Made by a program: the position numbers and the translations under genes | Source of the DNA: an uncultured Amylibacter sp. | GTDB taxonomy: Bacteria > Pseudomonadota > Alphaproteobacteria > Rhodobacterales > Rhodobacteraceae | NCBI GenBank assembly: GCA_905181935.1 | Contig: CAJIZV010000001.1 | Span: forward strand, 248,001-312,000 | Direction of reading: 5' to 3' | DNA length: 64,000 nt | The notes under the pieces: generated by a model | What the model saw: only the letters and a program-made list of their open reading frames with translations | Database searches by the model: none | What the model was told of the DNA's origin: nothing | Shown: positions 1 to 10,002 of the stretch, one piece after another | How positions within the stretch are numbered: position 1 is the stretch's first letter | How the letters are laid out: each line of letters opens with the position of its first letter

Positions 1-32
1 GGTCGCAGGTTCGAATCCTGCTAGCCCGACCA
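1..32 (+). tRNA. 3' end of a tRNA gene, probably tRNA-Pro (cut by window start)
   Basis: Only the T arm and acceptor end are present. A 5-bp T stem (5-9 with 17-21) encloses the canonical loop TTCGAAT at 10-16, followed by a seven-base acceptor strand, discriminator A29 and an encoded CCA at 30-32. The acceptor strand ends in G, so the missing first base should be C. A C1-G72 pair with A73 is characteristic of bacterial proline tRNA, and the layout matches E. coli tRNA-Pro. The anticodon is outside the window, so the Pro assignment is inference. Confidence 0.85.
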
Positions 33-73
33 AACATTGCCTTTTTAGGCTTACCCTGGGAGACAACATAGTT

Positions 74-1147
74 ATGACCGGCGTTTTACCAAGTCAGCAA
101 ATTAAAGAGATGATGGCATCAGGCAAAATTATTTTAAGTAACCCCGTACTTAATGACCAAGTCCAACCTGCTAGCCTTGATTTAAGGCTCGGGCATAAAG
201 CATATCGGGTTCGTGCATCATTCCTAGCTGGAGCAGGTAATACTGTCGCTAAACGCTTAGATGATTTCAAAATGCACGAGATAGATTTAAATGGCGGAGC
301 TGTTTTAGAAAAAGGATGTGTATATGTAGTTCCTTTGATGGAAGCCCTTTCTCTACCATCGAATGTAAATGCTGTTGCTAATGCAAAGAGTTCTACTGGC
401 CGATTAGACTTATTTACTCGTTGTATAGTTGACAATGGTATCGAGTTTGATCGAATAGAAAATGGCTATGAAGGTCCACTATATGCGGAAATTTCGCCTC
501 GCAGCTTTTCAGTCTTGGTAAGGCCTGGGATGCGCTTGAACCAAATTCGGTTTCGTGAAGGAAAAGATGTCTTATCTGATATTGAACTTACAAAGATGCA
601 CACAGAAATTGGATTAGTAGATGGCACAGCACAGGTTGACCAAGGCTTAGGTTTTTCAGTGGATTTAAATATGCCAAATGGATTAGTTGGATACCGAGCC
701 AAGCCTCATACTGGTCTAATTGATTTAGATAATATTGATTATTATAACGTAGATGATTATTGGGAGCCAGTTTATGCACATGATAAACGAATTATATTAG
801 ATCCTGGTGCGTTCTATATTTTAGTTAGTAGGGAGGCAGTTCACATTCCACCAAATTGCGCTGCTGAAATGGCCCCTTACCTAGCAATGGTTGGCGAATT
901 TAGAGTTCACTACGCAGGCTTTTTTGATCCTGGCTTTGGAAACGCTGGTGCTGGTGGATCAGGCTCTAGAGGTGTTCTTGAAGTTCGGTGTCACGAAGCA
1001 CCATTTGCATTAGAACATGGCCAGTCAGTAGGAAGATTAGTCTATGAAAGAATGGCAGAAATACCAGATATATTATACGGTGCAGATTTAAAATCTAATT
1101 ATCAGGGGCAAGGCTTGAAATTATCTAAACATTTTAAGAAGCCATAA
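74..1147 (+). CDS. dcd: 2'-deoxycytidine 5'-triphosphate deaminase, long alphaproteobacterial form
   Basis: Deaminates dCTP to dUTP, supplying dUMP for thymidylate synthesis in the cytosol. At 357 aa it is nearly twice the length of the E. coli enzyme (about 190 aa). It matches the long form common in alphaproteobacteria, in which two dUTPase-like beta-barrel halves sit in one chain. The N-terminal half has the family stretch QPASLDLRLG near residue 32, and the C-terminal half (about 185-357) repeats the fold with a GFFDPGFG segment. A GGGAGA sequence lies upstream of the ATG. It stands alone just after the tRNA gene and converges on scpB. The family is clear; the exact catalytic residues were not mapped. 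Confidence 0.9.
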   Translation: MTGVLPSQQIKEMMASGKIILSNPVLNDQVQPASLDLRLGHKAYRVRASFLAGAGNTVAKRLDDFKMHEIDLNGGAVLEKGCVYVVPLMEALSLPSNVNAVANAKSSTGRLDLFTRCIVDNGIEFDRIENGYEGPLYAEISPRSFSVLVRPGMRLNQIRFREGKDVLSDIELTKMHTEIGLVDGTAQVDQGLGFSVDLNMPNGLVGYRAKPHTGLIDLDNIDYYNVDDYWEPVYAHDKRIILDPGAFYILVSREAVHIPPNCAAEMAPYLAMVGEFRVHYAGFFDPGFGNAGAGGSGSRGVLEVRCHEAPFALEHGQSVGRLVYERMAEIPDILYGADLKSNYQGQGLKLSKHFKKP

Positions 1148-1229
1148 ATTTTTCATAAAAACTTTCAACATCTACTATGCTTTTTCATTTTAAGCACTAA
1201 AAAATTAGTGAGTTTATCAAACTTTTATT

Positions 1230-1886
1230 TTAATCAAACATATCATCCTGATCCTGGTTATTATCAACCTCTTCTCCATTTTCGTTTGGAACCACGCCAA
1301 GAATTGCCCCAGGTGGAGGGCGGTTATCTAACAAACCAGAATCGCGCAGCTCTTTTATACCAGGTAAATCCTTTGAACTTTCCATACCAAAATGGTCTAA
1401 GAATACCTGAGTAACAATAAATGTAACGGGCCGGCCAGGTGTCATGCGCCGACGCCCTAATTTGATCCACTCCAACTCTAGCAATATATCTATTGTACCA
1501 CTAGATACTGAAACACCACGAATTTCTTCAATTTCAGCACGACTGACAGGTTGATGGTAAGCTATAATTGATAAAGTCTCAATTGCTGCGCGAGAAAGTT
1601 TACGAGTTTCAACACTTTCTTTTTGCATTAAAAAACCTAGGTCAGGTGCAGTCCTGAAAGCATAAGCATCTCCAACATGCATTAAATGGACACCTCGACC
1701 TTCAAATCGTTTTTTTACATTAACAAGAGCTTCCGAAACATCACAACCATGAGGCATACGCTCCTCTAATCGTTTTTTAGAAATAGGCTCAATTGTTGCA
1801 AATAAAATTGCTTCAAGCATACGCTCCTGTTCACCTATTTCTGGTGCTTCGAACAAACTTTCAATTGGGGGTTGTCTATTATTCAT
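1230..1886 (-). CDS. scpB: Segregation and condensation protein B
   Basis: ScpB is the winged-helix dimer subunit of the SMC-ScpA-ScpB condensin that compacts and segregates the chromosome. The body shows the family pattern from EQERMLEAILFA onward, then LSIIAYHQPVSRAEIEEIRGV near the middle, with tandem winged helices and a variable acidic tail (EEVDNNQDQDD). I chose the ATG at 1886 (218 aa), directly after the scpA stop at 1888. An earlier in-frame start at 1931 would run 43 bases into scpA and add residues atypical of the family. It is the last gene of the leftward SPOR protein-nagZ-scpA-scpB set. Confidence 0.92.
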   Translation of the reverse strand: MNNRQPPIESLFEAPEIGEQERMLEAILFATIEPISKKRLEERMPHGCDVSEALVNVKKRFEGRGVHLMHVGDAYAFRTAPDLGFLMQKESVETRKLSRAAIETLSIIAYHQPVSRAEIEEIRGVSVSSGTIDILLELEWIKLGRRRMTPGRPVTFIVTQVFLDHFGMESSKDLPGIKELRDSGLLDNRPPPGAILGVVPNENGEEVDNNQDQDDMFD

Positions 1887-1887
1887 G

Positions 1888-2670
1888 TTATTGCTCTTTT
1901 TGCCTAATTTCGATTGGGGAAAACGTATCACTTTGACGTAAGTCTAATTTTCCTAGCTTCACCAATTCTAACATTGCCGCAAAAGTAGACGCTTTTACTG
2001 AGCGACGTCGCTTTGGATCACTTAGCCACCCATCTGGCATAAATTGCTCTAAAGTGCTCCACTCTATTGCATGACCAATTAAGCTTTTCATACACTCTAG
2101 AGCCTGCTCCATGCTAAAAATTTTATCACGTTCTTCTATATGTAACGGTTTAAAGTTTTCTTTGGTACGTAAGCGGGCATATGCTTGCATTAAATCAAGA
2201 ACTGTTGCCTTATAAACGTAACTTTTCTTAAGTGTTAAGTTTTCTGGTATTCCACGGACAAAAAAATCTCTACCTAATTGATCTCGTGCCATCAATTGGG
2301 CTGCAGACCTTCTCATTGCCTCTAATCTCTCCAATTGAAAAGCTAGATGTGCAGCAAGTTCTTCTCCTGAGGGACCGTCAGCAGACGCATCTTGCGGTAA
2401 TAACAATCGAGATTTAATAAAAGCAAGCCATGCCGCCATAACTAAATAGTCAGCAGCAAGCTCTAAACGAATACGCTTAGCTGCTTCAACAAAAGCTAAA
2501 TATTGACGCGCTAATTGAAGAATTGAAATTTTACGCATGTCAACTTTTTGAGTGCGTGCAAGCGTTAAGAGCACATCCAAAGGGCCCTCAAAGCCATCAA
2601 TATCAATTACAAGGCTCTCAGCTGCAATGCGCTCTTCAATGTTTATTTCTGATGTGTTGACTGATTCCAT
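1888..2670 (-). CDS. scpA: Segregation and condensation protein A
   Basis: ScpA is the kleisin that bridges the Smc heads and recruits ScpB. The 260-aa protein carries the family's N-terminal block FEGPLDVLLTLAR near residues 28-40, which begins the helical domain contacting the Smc neck. A central stretch ends with the block YLVMAAWLAFIKSRLLLP. The C-terminal winged helix (about 205-255) contacts the Smc cap. It lies 29 bases after nagZ and immediately before scpB, the usual alphaproteobacterial arrangement, so co-expression of the condensin partners is likely. Confidence 0.93.
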   Translation of the reverse strand: MESVNTSEINIEERIAAESLVIDIDGFEGPLDVLLTLARTQKVDMRKISILQLARQYLAFVEAAKRIRLELAADYLVMAAWLAFIKSRLLLPQDASADGPSGEELAAHLAFQLERLEAMRRSAAQLMARDQLGRDFFVRGIPENLTLKKSYVYKATVLDLMQAYARLRTKENFKPLHIEERDKIFSMEQALECMKSLIGHAIEWSTLEQFMPDGWLSDPKRRRSVKASTFAAMLELVKLGKLDLRQSDTFSPIEIRQKEQ

Positions 2671-2699
2671 AATATAAACATATTGCGCGAAAGGTTTCT

Positions 2700-3692
2700 T
2701 TACATCAAGGAAGCAAACATCTTTGTTGCTTCCTTGACATCAAAAAAATCTGGTTTACATCGAAGATTTTCTGCCATTTTTGCCCGTTTTTTAGATTTGC
2801 CAGATAATTGGCAAACCTCAGTCATAACCTGAACCATTTCATTCATTTTTCCATTACAGTGCAAAACCACATCACATCCAGCATTAAGTGAAGCTAGGGT
2901 TCGTTCAGAAAGTGAGCCATTTAATGCTTTCATTGATAAATCATCAGTCATAAGTAAGCCATCAAAGCAAATATTATTTCGGATAATATCAATCATTGTA
3001 GGAGATACTGTAGCGCAAGCATTAGGGTCAATCGAACTATAAATAATATGTGCTGTCATTGCCATAGGTAAGTCTGACAATTGTCTAAAAGGTTCAAAAT
3101 CTATCAAATTTAGAGTATCACTTGAAGTATTAACTATTGGTAATTCAAAGTGACTATCAGCTGATCCACGACCGTGTCCCGGTATATGCTTAATTATTGG
3201 TAATACTCCTCCAGATAAAAGGCCTTCAGCACAAGCACGCCCCATATTAGAGACTACATCAGATGTAGTTCCATAACATCTATTAGTAATAATCTCATGT
3301 GCCTCGGGGGTTGGGATATCTAGCATCGGTGCACAATTCACATCAATACCAAGCTGATTGAGTTCATGGGCTATTAAGCGGTAGCGAAGCACCATAGCTT
3401 GACGAGCGTTTTTAGCTAAAACCTTATTCATTTGATCTAGCGGAGGCAGCCATTCACGCCAATTTGGACCTTTAAGGCGCGCAACACGACCACCCTCTTG
3501 ATCAATAAGGATAGGTACGTAATAACCAACAGCATCACGTAGGTCTTTACAAAGTTTTCTGATTTGATCGGGAGTATCTAAATTACGTGAAAATAAAATA
3601 AATGCCCATGGCTTTACATCTGAAAAAAAAGCCTGTTCATTAGCAGTCAGAGCCAAACCTTCACACCCAAAAATTACTGCACTACATGCCAT
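2700..3692 (-). CDS. nagZ: Beta-N-acetylhexosaminidase (peptidoglycan recycling)
   Basis: NagZ is a cytosolic glycoside hydrolase family 3 enzyme. It removes N-acetylglucosamine from anhydro-muropeptides during cell-wall recycling. The signature KHIPGHGRGSADSH, with the catalytic histidine and aspartate loop typical of NagZ, lies at about residues 160-175, and the nucleophile region MTDDLSM follows in the C-terminal half. The start is placed at the ATG at 3692 because it overlaps the stop of the upstream SPOR gene as TAATG, a reinitiation arrangement seen repeatedly here. A start 24 bases earlier (3716) is possible. The length of 330 aa fits the family. Confidence 0.93.
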   Translation of the reverse strand: MACSAVIFGCEGLALTANEQAFFSDVKPWAFILFSRNLDTPDQIRKLCKDLRDAVGYYVPILIDQEGGRVARLKGPNWREWLPPLDQMNKVLAKNARQAMVLRYRLIAHELNQLGIDVNCAPMLDIPTPEAHEIITNRCYGTTSDVVSNMGRACAEGLLSGGVLPIIKHIPGHGRGSADSHFELPIVNTSSDTLNLIDFEPFRQLSDLPMAMTAHIIYSSIDPNACATVSPTMIDIIRNNICFDGLLMTDDLSMKALNGSLSERTLASLNAGCDVVLHCNGKMNEMVQVMTEVCQLSGKSKKRAKMAENLRCKPDFFDVKEATKMFASLM

Positions 3693-4513
3693 TAACGTAT
3701 CATGACTGGTATACAATTATTTCCACGGGCTGTAATAGCTGTACAAAAACTTTTAGCATCTCTTGTGCTTTTAAATCCCTTCACCCGTAACCTATAAAAT
3801 TCTTTTGATCCATTATTAGCCTTTTGAATGAAAAGTTCTTTATCACCTAATAAATCAGCGTGGCTTTTTGAGAGATTATCCATTTGGACAACAGCAACTG
3901 CATCAAAGTCAAAAGCTCCCAATTGCACCACGACAGTTCCAACAGCTACATCCTGTGAAGATTTTAAATCTTTATCATCTGTTGATAATTGTAAACCTTC
4001 AGGCCGCATCTTTGGGCCTAAATAACCAGATTCATTTAAAAGATTAACATTTGAATTTTGTTCACTTTTTATACCCACATACGATTCACCTGCATCTGGC
4101 TTAATTTTTTCTCTAATTACTAATTCAAGTCCTGATGTATTATTATTAACTTTTAACTCAGGATTTTTTAGAATTGGAGCTTGATCTATTTTTATATCTG
4201 AATTCAATTTCTTTGGCTCTTTTAATCCGGCAATATCTTCAACCTGGAAAGGTCTAGGTTTTGGAGCAAGAAATATCTTATTAACAGGTTTTGATATCCC
4301 AGCTGCAGATTGAATTTCATTTACAGAAAGTCCTTGGAAATTTGCTTGTTTACCCCCAGGATTCTCTGGAGCAGTTCGAGCTGGTCCTTGAGTTTTTTTA
4401 ATGACAGGAATATCGTTTGGATCTAATTGAGAAAGGGAAATACCCCACCAGACTAACAAACTAAGTGCAATAATAGAGGCAATAGACGTCAAAATATTTA
4501 AAAATTTGCTCAT
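3692..4513 (-). CDS. SPOR-domain membrane protein
   Basis: A 273-aa protein with a short cytoplasmic N-terminus, one membrane segment at about residues 8-26, a long low-complexity linker rich in proline, lysine and asparagine, and a C-terminal SPOR domain (about 190-273, starting VVQLGAFDFDAVAVVQ). SPOR domains bind denuded glycan strands at the septum, so this is probably a periplasm-facing cell-division or wall-remodelling protein. It is coupled to nagZ by a TAATG overlap, which fits the peptidoglycan theme. The linker is too divergent to name a specific homologue. Confidence 0.85.
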   Translation of the reverse strand: MSKFLNILTSIASIIALSLLVWWGISLSQLDPNDIPVIKKTQGPARTAPENPGGKQANFQGLSVNEIQSAAGISKPVNKIFLAPKPRPFQVEDIAGLKEPKKLNSDIKIDQAPILKNPELKVNNNTSGLELVIREKIKPDAGESYVGIKSEQNSNVNLLNESGYLGPKMRPEGLQLSTDDKDLKSSQDVAVGTVVVQLGAFDFDAVAVVQMDNLSKSHADLLGDKELFIQKANNGSKEFYRLRVKGFKSTRDAKSFCTAITARGNNCIPVMIR

Positions 4514-4577
4514 GCACTCTCCGACTTGGGATTTTTATCCCCTCCCTTAACAGGTATTTTTTTTATTTTAATAGAGA

Positions 4578-6308
4578 TTAGCGCATTTCGTCAATTGGTG
4601 TGACACCTAAAATTCCAAGACCAGCCGCAAGAGTTACTTTGACTGCGCTAATTAATGCAACTTTTTCTGCTGATAGCGTTGGATTATCTTCTTGAAAAAA
4701 CCGTGTCTGTGAAGCATCTTTGCCAATATTCCATAGTGCATGAAAATCACCAGCTAATTCATAGAGATAAAAGGCAATGCGATGTGGTTCATTATGTTTT
4801 GCGGCTAATTCAAGCAACCGCGGCCATTCAGCTAGTTTTTTAACTAAGGTCATTTCACCCGTATGCCTCAATGATTTGAGGTCATTACTACTTGAAACTA
4901 TACCCACTGCAGAAGTTTTCCTTAAAACAGAACTTATTCGTGCATGTGCGTATTGGACGTAAAACACTGGGTTATCTTTAGATTGTTCCTGAACTTTAGC
5001 AAAATCAAAATCTAATGGAGCATCATTTTTGCGAGTTAACATAACAAAACGCGTTACATCAGGGCCGACCTGTTCGACCAAATCCCGAAGCGTTACAAAG
5101 GTACCTGCTCTTTTAGACATTTTAAAAGGCTCACCATCTTTGTACAATTTCACTAACTGCGTCAATTTGATATCTAATGATACTTGAGCGTTTGATAAGG
5201 CAGATACAGCAGCCTTCATTCGCTTCACATAACCACCGTGATCTGCGCCAAAAACGTCAATTAGTTGATCAAATCCACGTTGTACTTTATCAAAGTGATA
5301 TGCGATGTCAGGTGCAAAATATGTCCACGCACCATCCGATTTTGCAACTGGCCTGTCAACATCGTCACCGTGTTCAGTCGATTTAAATAGAGTTTGCTCA
5401 CGTGGCTCCCAATCGTCAGGCTTTTTCCCTTTTGGTGGTTCTAATACACCTTGATAGATAAGGCCTTTAGCATTCAAGTCTGCTAATGCACTCTCAATCA
5501 ATCCAGTTCCATAGAGTGATTTTTCAGAGAAAAAGACATCCATTTTAATACCTAATAAACCTAGATCTGTTCGAATTAGGTCCATCATTTTTTCAGTCGC
5601 AAATAAACGCAAATCAGCCAGCCAAATGCCTTCAGGTTTACCAACTAGGCTATCGCCGTACTTATCCTTTAAAGCTAACCCTACATCTACCAAGTAGTCG
5701 CCTGGGTATGTACCATCGACGAACTCAACCTCTTGGCCATTTGCCTCTAGATATCTAAGGTATGCAGAGCGCGCCAAAACATCAACCTGCGCACCACCGT
5801 CATTAATATAGTATTCGCGAGTAACATCAAAACCAGCAAAGTCTAAAAGGCTAGCTAAAGCATCTCCAAAAACTGCGCCACGCGTGTGCCCAACGTGTAA
5901 TGGCCCTGTAGGATTAGCCGAGACATATTCAACGTTTACTTTGAGGCCTCCACCCATGTTTGAACGCCCAAAGTCAGTACCTGCAGCAAGTGCTACGGGT
6001 ATGACTGAGGTCCAAAATTCAGGTGTTAAGCCTAAATTTAAAAATCCTGGTCCAGCAACATCTGCTGATATTACTCTTTCATCCAGCATTAATAACTCAG
6101 CCAAAGTTTCCGCAATAACTCTCGGGTTAACACCTGCAGGTTTTGCCAGAACCATAGCTGCGTTAGTAGACATGTCACCATGTAAGGAGTCTCTAGGCGG
6201 CTCAACCGTAACGTTTAAAAAATTCAAATTCTCAGGTAAAGTACCTGATTCCTTTAATATTTCTAAAGAAGATAAAACAAGTCTTCGAATGTCAGAGAAT
6301 AAGTTCAT
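4578..6308 (-). CDS. argS: Arginyl-tRNA synthetase
   Basis: Class I aminoacyl-tRNA synthetase that charges tRNA-Arg. It has the N-terminal tRNA-recognition domain (about 1-90), the HIGH-type signature HVGH at about 138-141, a KMSK loop (KMSKRAG) near 396, and a C-terminal DALR anticodon-binding domain ending in DEMR. I used the ATG at 6308 (576 aa) because MNLFSDIR matches the family N-terminus; another in-frame ATG at 6329 would add seven residues. It sits between dgt and the SPOR-protein operon on the same strand, with only about 45 bp after dgt, so co-transcription with dgt is likely. Confidence 0.95.
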   Translation of the reverse strand: MNLFSDIRRLVLSSLEILKESGTLPENLNFLNVTVEPPRDSLHGDMSTNAAMVLAKPAGVNPRVIAETLAELLMLDERVISADVAGPGFLNLGLTPEFWTSVIPVALAAGTDFGRSNMGGGLKVNVEYVSANPTGPLHVGHTRGAVFGDALASLLDFAGFDVTREYYINDGGAQVDVLARSAYLRYLEANGQEVEFVDGTYPGDYLVDVGLALKDKYGDSLVGKPEGIWLADLRLFATEKMMDLIRTDLGLLGIKMDVFFSEKSLYGTGLIESALADLNAKGLIYQGVLEPPKGKKPDDWEPREQTLFKSTEHGDDVDRPVAKSDGAWTYFAPDIAYHFDKVQRGFDQLIDVFGADHGGYVKRMKAAVSALSNAQVSLDIKLTQLVKLYKDGEPFKMSKRAGTFVTLRDLVEQVGPDVTRFVMLTRKNDAPLDFDFAKVQEQSKDNPVFYVQYAHARISSVLRKTSAVGIVSSSNDLKSLRHTGEMTLVKKLAEWPRLLELAAKHNEPHRIAFYLYELAGDFHALWNIGKDASQTRFFQEDNPTLSAEKVALISAVKVTLAAGLGILGVTPIDEMR

Positions 6309-6352
6309 CGGTTTGTCCAATATTTGCATTTGCGATTTAGCATATGACTCGC

Positions 6353-7483
6353 TTATGTTCCAGAGGTGAGTTCAGTGTACCGTCGGTCTGCATAGCCATC
6401 AGTCATGCCTGCTAAATAATCCGAAATCAAGCGTGCACGTTCTAATTCACTCCCCTTACTTGCCCACCGGTCAGGTAAAAGAGACATGTCACTCATAAAT
6501 ACTTCAAATAAACCGTTTATGACATATTTTGCGCGCTTCCGCATAACATTTACTCGTTCTGAACGATACATATGTTTAAAAAGATATATACGGATTTCAT
6601 TGAGCTTTTCGAAAATTTCTGGCGAAAATTGGATTACAGCTGAGCTAAATTCACGTACATCTTGAGACGATTTAGCTCCACTATTTTGCATTAAGTCAGA
6701 AGATGTGTTAATTACATCTTCTACCATTACACCAAAAATCCTGCGTAACGCTTCATGTCGGCGTCGAATTAAATCTAAGTTAGGGTATTTTGCATCAACT
6801 TCAGCATAACATTCACCAACAATTGGTAAATTCGAAATATCTGAATCTGTAAATAAATTAGCACGCAATCCATCATCTAAATCATGATTGTTATATGCTA
6901 TATCATCTGAAATTGCTGCGACTTGAGCCTCTGCACTAGCGTGTGTTTGTAATTCTAGATCATGTCGCATCGTATAATCCTGAAGGGCATATGGAAGGTT
7001 ACCCAAAACAGGGCCGTTATGCTTCGCTATGCCTTCCAGCGTTTCCCAACTAAGGTTTAATCCATCAAATTCTGCATAATGATTTTCCAGGGATGTAACA
7101 ATTTTGATTGCCTGTGCATTATGATCAAACCCACCGTACTTCGCCATTTTTACTTTTAAAGCATCCTCTCCAACATGAGCAAATGGTGTATGCCCAAGAT
7201 CATGCGCTAAAGCAATTACCTCAGTTAACTCAGAATTTAAGTTAAGTGTTTTTGCAATAGTACGCGCCACCTGTCCCACTTCAATTGTGTGTGTCAAACG
7301 AGTTCGAAAATGATCACCCTCATGCGCAACAAAAACTTGAGTTTTATGCTTCAAACGACGAAAAGCTGAACAATGTATCACACGGTCTCGATCACGTTGA
7401 AAAGCTGTACGGTAAATACTTTCTTGTTCAGCATGCAATCGGCCTCGTGATAAATTTGGATTACAAGCAAGTTTGCTCTGCAT
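6353..7483 (-). CDS. dgt: dGTP triphosphohydrolase-like HD-domain protein
   Basis: Predicted deoxynucleoside triphosphate triphosphohydrolase of the Dgt type-2 family. The HD metal-binding motif appears as [12 protein letters not shown] with His94-Asp95, preceded by a conserved histidine in [10 protein letters not shown] near residue 65. The N-terminal [21 protein letters not shown] block is typical. The 376-aa length matches this single-domain class rather than the longer E. coli Dgt. It is transcribed away from erpA across an 83-bp divergent gap and leads into argS. Confidence 0.92.
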   Translation of the reverse strand: MQSKLACNPNLSRGRLHAEQESIYRTAFQRDRDRVIHCSAFRRLKHKTQVFVAHEGDHFRTRLTHTIEVGQVARTIAKTLNLNSELTEVIALAHDLGHTPFAHVGEDALKVKMAKYGGFDHNAQAIKIVTSLENHYAEFDGLNLSWETLEGIAKHNGPVLGNLPYALQDYTMRHDLELQTHASAEAQVAAISDDIAYNNHDLDDGLRANLFTDSDISNLPIVGECYAEVDAKYPNLDLIRRRHEALRRIFGVMVEDVINTSSDLMQNSGAKSSQDVREFSSAVIQFSPEIFEKLNEIRIYLFKHMYRSERVNVMRKRAKYVINGLFEVFMSDMSLLPDRWASKGSELERARLISDYLAGMTDGYADRRYTELTSGT

Positions 7484-7566
7484 TATATGATTACCCTTTG
7501 CGTATTGCCGCGGACATAAAGCACGCCTATATTAGTTACATATACGAATTATGAAAGCGGTGAAAG

Positions 7567-7902
7567 ATGGACCTTTCTTTGCCACCAAGTGTAACTGACC
7601 GAGCATATGCTCGGCTAGCTGAAATCAATGAAGACTTGGCAGCTGCTCAGGCCTTACGTATTGCTGTGGAAGGTGGTGGCTGCTCTGGTTTTCAGTATGA
7701 AATCAAACTTGAAGAGCAACCAGATGGTGATGATTTAGTTCTAGAAAAAAATGGACAAAAAGTCTTAATAGACAAGGTTTCTTTACCTTTTCTAACAAAT
7801 GCAGTGATTGATTACACTCAAGAATTAATTGGTGCACGGTTCATAATTCAAAATCCAAATGCAACATCTAGTTGCGGATGTGGGACAAGTTTTTCTATTT
7901 GA
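7567..7902 (+). CDS. erpA: Iron-sulfur cluster insertion protein (A-type carrier)
   Basis: A 111-aa A-type Fe-S carrier of the HesB/IscA/ErpA family that delivers clusters to apo-proteins. The three cluster-ligating cysteines are visible: Cys39 in GGGCSGFQY and Cys103 and Cys105 in SSCGCGTSF. The ErpA-like segment KVLIDKVSLPFL supports that name over IscA. It is divergent from dgt, with a GGTGAAAG ribosome site just before the ATG, and is followed by xth after 56 bp. The neighbourhood of dgt and xth around an erpA-type gene is common in Rhodobacterales. Confidence 0.92.
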   Translation: MDLSLPPSVTDRAYARLAEINEDLAAAQALRIAVEGGGCSGFQYEIKLEEQPDGDDLVLEKNGQKVLIDKVSLPFLTNAVIDYTQELIGARFIIQNPNATSSCGCGTSFSI

Positions 7903-7958
7903 TTAGACAATCTAATTAATTAAGATTATTCGAAATTAAAATCATCTGAGTTATAAAA

Positions 7959-8741
7959 ATGAAAATCGCCAGTTTTAATATTAATGGAATCAAAGCTAGA
8001 CTACCCGCGCTATTAGACTGGTTGCGTGAAACAAAACCTGATGTAGCGATGCTGCAAGAAATCAAATCAGTTGATGAGCTGTTTCCACGAGATGACATCG
8101 AGGCTCTAGGATATGAAATACACACTCATGGAATGAAGGGCTTCAATGGAGTAGCCTTTCTATCTAAAGTCCAACTAGAGGATGTTGTGCCGGGCCTGCC
8201 AGGTGATGACTGCGACATTCAGACACGATATATTGAAGCAACGGTAATTGGCAAAAAAAGTGCCGTGCGGTTGTGTAACTTATATTTACCTAATGGCAAC
8301 CCAACTCCTGGGCCGAAATATGATTACAAATTAGCTTGGATGGATCGTTTATATAATCGTGCCGTAGAACTAATGGAAATCGAAGAGCCTTTTTTGATGG
8401 CTGGAGATTATAATATTATTCCACAAGCGGAAGATTGCTGGGATTTAAAACCTTGGATAGACGATGCAGCATATTTACCCGAGAGCCGGGCAGCTTATCG
8501 ACGTATTTTAAATCTAGGCCTTACAGATGCTTTTCGAGCATGCGATCAATCAGCACTTAATTATACTTTTTGGGACTATCAAGCTGGTGCTTGGAACAAA
8601 AATAATGGGATACGTATTGACCATTTTTTATTATCTCCATCATGTGCAGATATGTTAATAGATTGCCAAACAGATCGTGACTGTCGAGCTAAAGAAAAGC
8701 CTTCAGATCATGTGCCAGTATGGGTTGATATCGATATTTAA
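7959..8741 (+). CDS. xth: Exodeoxyribonuclease III
   Basis: Apurinic/apyrimidinic endonuclease and 3'-phosphatase/exonuclease of base-excision repair (endonuclease/exonuclease/phosphatase fold). Catalytic blocks visible are the N-terminal FNINGIKARLPAL, the glutamate in LQEIKS near residue 35, the YLPNGNP segment, GDYNI with its active-site Asp and Asn near residue 150, and the terminal SDHVPVW with the catalytic Asp-His. The 260 aa is the normal family length. It is downstream of erpA and converges on the monooxygenase gene. Confidence 0.95.
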   Translation: MKIASFNINGIKARLPALLDWLRETKPDVAMLQEIKSVDELFPRDDIEALGYEIHTHGMKGFNGVAFLSKVQLEDVVPGLPGDDCDIQTRYIEATVIGKKSAVRLCNLYLPNGNPTPGPKYDYKLAWMDRLYNRAVELMEIEEPFLMAGDYNIIPQAEDCWDLKPWIDDAAYLPESRAAYRRILNLGLTDAFRACDQSALNYTFWDYQAGAWNKNNGIRIDHFLLSPSCADMLIDCQTDRDCRAKEKPSDHVPVWVDIDI

Positions 8742-8777
8742 ACGAATAACCTTGAATACTATTAAAACAATAAAAAT

Positions 8778-9935
8778 TTAGATTTTATGTTTATATATCC
8801 AATCAAAGCGTCTTTCTAATAATTGAGGTGTAAACCTAGATATTAACCGTAAAGCATTATGAATACATATACGCATAAACATATTAGAAATATGAAATAT
8901 TTTACCATTACGCGCAGCCAAATTTTGCACAGATGTGACACGTGATTTTCGTATTGCTTCATAACTTTTTAATGCATGATTTATATCATCTGTATCATTT
9001 ATAACTCTAGCTAAAACTGAGGCATCTTCCAGTGCCATACACGCACCCTGCGCCATAAATGGAAACATTGGATGAGCGGCATCACCCAATAGAGTTAAGT
9101 GATTGAGCGACCATGTTTTTAGCGGTGAGTGAGTATACAAACCCCAACGTTTTACATGTCTTACTTGCGATAAAATCTTTTGCACTTCAGGACCAAAATC
9201 AGAAAATTCCAAACAAAAACTTTGAAGTGTACCTACATTGTCCCATCCTTCAGATACCATCTCCTTACACTCTTGAACTGCTACAATATTTATTAGCTGA
9301 CCGCCACGCAAGGGATACGTTACCAAGTGTTTACCTCGCCCCATGTAGACAGTAGTCACAGTACTTATAATATTTGCTGGGACAGTTGCGCGCCACGCCA
9401 CTTTTCCTGAAAACTTTGCAGGGCCCTCATTAAACCAATCTTGCCTAGTAGTAGAGTTAACACCGTCAGCGCCAACTATAAGATCAAAGTTGTATGTCGT
9501 TCCATTGGCCTGTACTTTGGGATGATTACTTAAAGCATCAATAACTTCTGCATCCGCATCCAAAAAAATAGTAACTCCAAGCTTTTCCGCTCGTGCTATT
9601 AAAATGTTCATCAAATCAGCTCGGTGCAATTGTAAATAAGGGAAACCTACATCTTGATTTTGACGGATCCGCGCCACAAGAGATCCCACTTTATAATCAC
9701 GTAGTTCAATCGCAAGAGGTTTGCTTATCGCGTTAAAGTGTTCAAGTTCTATACCTAAGTCAGCCAGAGCAGATAATCCATTAGCACTAATTTGAATTCC
9801 TGCACCAACCTCAGTGATTTTTTTTGCTCTTTCAAAAAGTACAACATGGCCACCAAGTTTTGCGATAGCAATTGAGACGGCAAGACCACCAATTCCACAA
9901 CCAATTATACCAAAACTTTTATCTAGTACTGACAT
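8778..9935 (-). CDS. FAD-dependent aromatic monooxygenase (salicylate / 6-hydroxynicotinate hydroxylase type)
   Basis: Group A flavoprotein monooxygenase of 385 aa. It has the FAD Rossmann motif GCGIGG near residue 12, the mid-protein GADGVNS motif (second FAD/NADPH contact) near 155, and the FAD-ribityl motif LLGDAAHPM near 280. The overall pattern is closest to salicylate hydroxylase and 6-hydroxynicotinate 3-monooxygenase, but the substrate cannot be read from sequence. It is a single gene between xth (convergent) and the dksA terminator, with no ring-cleavage or CoA-ligase partners beside it. An accessory aromatic or heterocyclic role is therefore inference only. Confidence 0.8.
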   Translation of the reverse strand: MSVLDKSFGIIGCGIGGLAVSIAIAKLGGHVVLFERAKKITEVGAGIQISANGLSALADLGIELEHFNAISKPLAIELRDYKVGSLVARIRQNQDVGFPYLQLHRADLMNILIARAEKLGVTIFLDADAEVIDALSNHPKVQANGTTYNFDLIVGADGVNSTTRQDWFNEGPAKFSGKVAWRATVPANIISTVTTVYMGRGKHLVTYPLRGGQLINIVAVQECKEMVSEGWDNVGTLQSFCLEFSDFGPEVQKILSQVRHVKRWGLYTHSPLKTWSLNHLTLLGDAAHPMFPFMAQGACMALEDASVLARVINDTDDINHALKSYEAIRKSRVTSVQNLAARNGKIFHISNMFMRICIHNALRLISRFTPQLLERRFDWIYKHKI

Positions 9936-9943
9936 TGTATTCC

Positions 9944-9974
9944 AAATAAAAACACCGCGTGAATATGCGCGGTG
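9944..9974 (-). terminator. Rho-independent terminator of dksA
   Basis: On the minus strand a perfect 7-bp stem (CACCGCG at 9953-9959 with CGCGGTG at 9968-9974, loop of 8) is followed at once by five T and then ATTT (9944-9952). It lies 28 bp past the dksA stop and just before the monooxygenase start, so it separates the two units. This is one of the clearest terminators in the window. Confidence 0.88.
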
Positions 9975-10002
9975 CTAATTGTGTTCATTATTTTATGGCG
10001 CG

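Noticed and set aside
1195-1210. Six-bp stem-loop between the convergent dcd and scpB genes as terminator
   Set aside because: The stem is all but one A/T-rich, with no proper T tract after it in either direction; too weak to call.
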